This document shows positions 6,679 to 7,335 of a stretch of 7,335 bases of DNA, piece after piece (the stretch's first letter is position 1; the number at the start of each line of letters is the position of its first letter). Source of the stretch: an uncultured Curtobacterium sp. (lineage in GTDB: Bacteria; Actinomycetota; Actinomycetes; Actinomycetales; Microbacteriaceae); assembly GCA_913774725.1 (NCBI GenBank), contig CAJYIG010000168.1, positions 1 through 7,335 of the forward strand, in the 5' to 3' direction. A program made the position numbers and the translations under genes. Below the pieces are notes generated by a model that saw only the letters and a program-made list of their open reading frames with translations, ran no database searches and was not told where the DNA came from.

Positions 6679-7335
6679 TCAGGCGTCCTTCGGCAGCTTG
6701 CGGACCTTCGACCGACGGCGGCGGCGGTCCGGGATCATCGACCGCATCTCCTCGAGCTTGCCGAAGCACAGCAGGCGGTCGCTGGCCTGCAGTTCGACGC
6801 CGCTGCGGGGGTTCGGGATCACCGAGGCGCCGCGGTGCAGGGTCAGGACCGTGATGTCCCGGTCCCACAGCCCGGACTCCTTGATCGTCTTGCCCACCAG
6901 GTCGGCGTTCGTGTGCACGAGGAGCTCGGCCACGCCGTAGCCGGTCGAGACGCTGAGGCGCTGGCGGACGTCGATCTCCGGGAACGCGACCTGGTTGCCG
7001 ATGAAGTCGATGATCGCGCCGGCGACGTCGAGACCGGTCGCACGTTCGATGCCCTCGAGGCCCGGGGACGAGTTGACCTCCATCACGAGCGGCCCGTCGT
7101 TGCCCTCGAGCATGTCGACGCCCGCGACGCGGAGGCCCATGATCTGCGCCGAGCGCACCGCCGCCTCCTCGTACTCCGGGCTGAGGGTGACCTTCTCGAC
7201 CGTGCCGCCGCGGTGCACGTTCGAGCGGAACTCGTCGCCCGACGCGCTGCGACGCATCGCGGCCACGACCCGGTCCCCCACGACGAGTGCGCGGATGTCG
7301 CGGCCCCGACTCTCCGAGATGAACGCCTGGATGAG
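6679..7335 (-). CDS. rimK: RimK-type ATP-grasp glutamate ligase fused to a TrkA-C (RCK_C) domain, 5' part missing
   Basis: The window holds the last 218 residues; the frame stays open to the edge at 7335, so the start lies outside. Visible residues 1-116 are the C-terminal half of a RimK-type ATP-grasp domain: [20 protein letters not shown] (8-27), FRSNVHRGG (36-44), GVDMLEG (72-78), and [14 protein letters not shown] (84-97) with the metal-binding Glu87 and Asn89. RimK enzymes add glutamate to a protein C-terminus (ribosomal protein S6 in E. coli). Ordinary RimK ends about here. This one goes on into an RCK_C/TrkA-C domain (about 133-200): [15 protein letters not shown] (137-151), VIPNP (172-176) and [11 protein letters not shown] (182-192). 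A basic tail, [10 protein letters not shown] (204-213), follows. RCK_C domains bind small ligands in potassium transporters, which suggests allosteric control here. The substrate is unknown; many actinobacterial members may modify something other than S6. Same direction as the ole operon. Confidence 0.88.
   Translation of the reverse strand, partial: LIQAFISESRGRDIRALVVGDRVVAAMRRSASGDEFRSNVHRGGTVEKVTLSPEYEEAAVRSAQIMGLRVAGVDMLEGNDGPLVMEVNSSPGLEGIERATGLDVAGAIIDFIGNQVAFPEIDVRQRLSVSTGYGVAELLVHTNADLVGKTIKESGLWDRDITVLTLHRGASVIPNPRSGVELQASDRLLCFGKLEEMRSMIPDRRRRRSKVRKLPKDA

Noticed and set aside
6638..6868. N-terminal extension of OleA to a start at 6868
   Set aside because: It would read through the end of the rimK-like gene in another frame, and the residues have no OleA similarity. 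OleA homology begins after about residue 18 of the chosen start.

Overview
The window is very GC-rich DNA with dense coding and GTG starts in overlapping genes. A fused oleBC gene and an actinobacterial-style Asp23/Gls24 protein point to a high-GC Actinomycetota. Family level (perhaps Microbacteriaceae, for example a Curtobacterium relative) is only a guess from the protein flavour.

Left part (1-1764, + strand): a two-gene unit. The first gene encodes a 411-residue Asp23/Gls24-family protein whose small N-terminal domain is followed by a long Ala/Asp/Arg-rich tail of 11-residue repeats that resembles LEA or apolipoprotein helices. The second overlaps it by 4 nt (ATGA) and encodes a 138-residue protein with about three membrane segments, possibly its membrane partner. 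A 15-bp perfect hairpin at 1728-1764 closes this unit and lies between two convergent operons.

Centre and right (1813-6610, - strand): a complete head-to-head hydrocarbon (long-chain olefin) biosynthesis operon, transcribed oleA -> oleBC -> oleD. OleA is a thiolase-fold enzyme that condenses two acyl-CoAs to a beta-keto acid. OleD reduces this to a beta-hydroxy acid. The OleC half of the fusion makes a beta-lactone using ATP, and the OleB half decarboxylates it to a cis-olefin. Both gene junctions are 4-nt GTGA overlaps, which implies tight translational coupling. All diagnostic catalytic residues are present, so the pathway looks functional.

Right edge (6679-7335, - strand, cut by the window): the C-terminal part of a RimK-type ATP-grasp glutamate ligase fused to a TrkA-C/RCK_C regulatory domain and a basic tail. 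It lies 68 nt upstream of oleA in the same direction and could be co-transcribed with it.

The ole pathway itself is known biology. The less ordinary items are the RimK-RCK_C fusion beside it and the LEA-like Asp23 tail.
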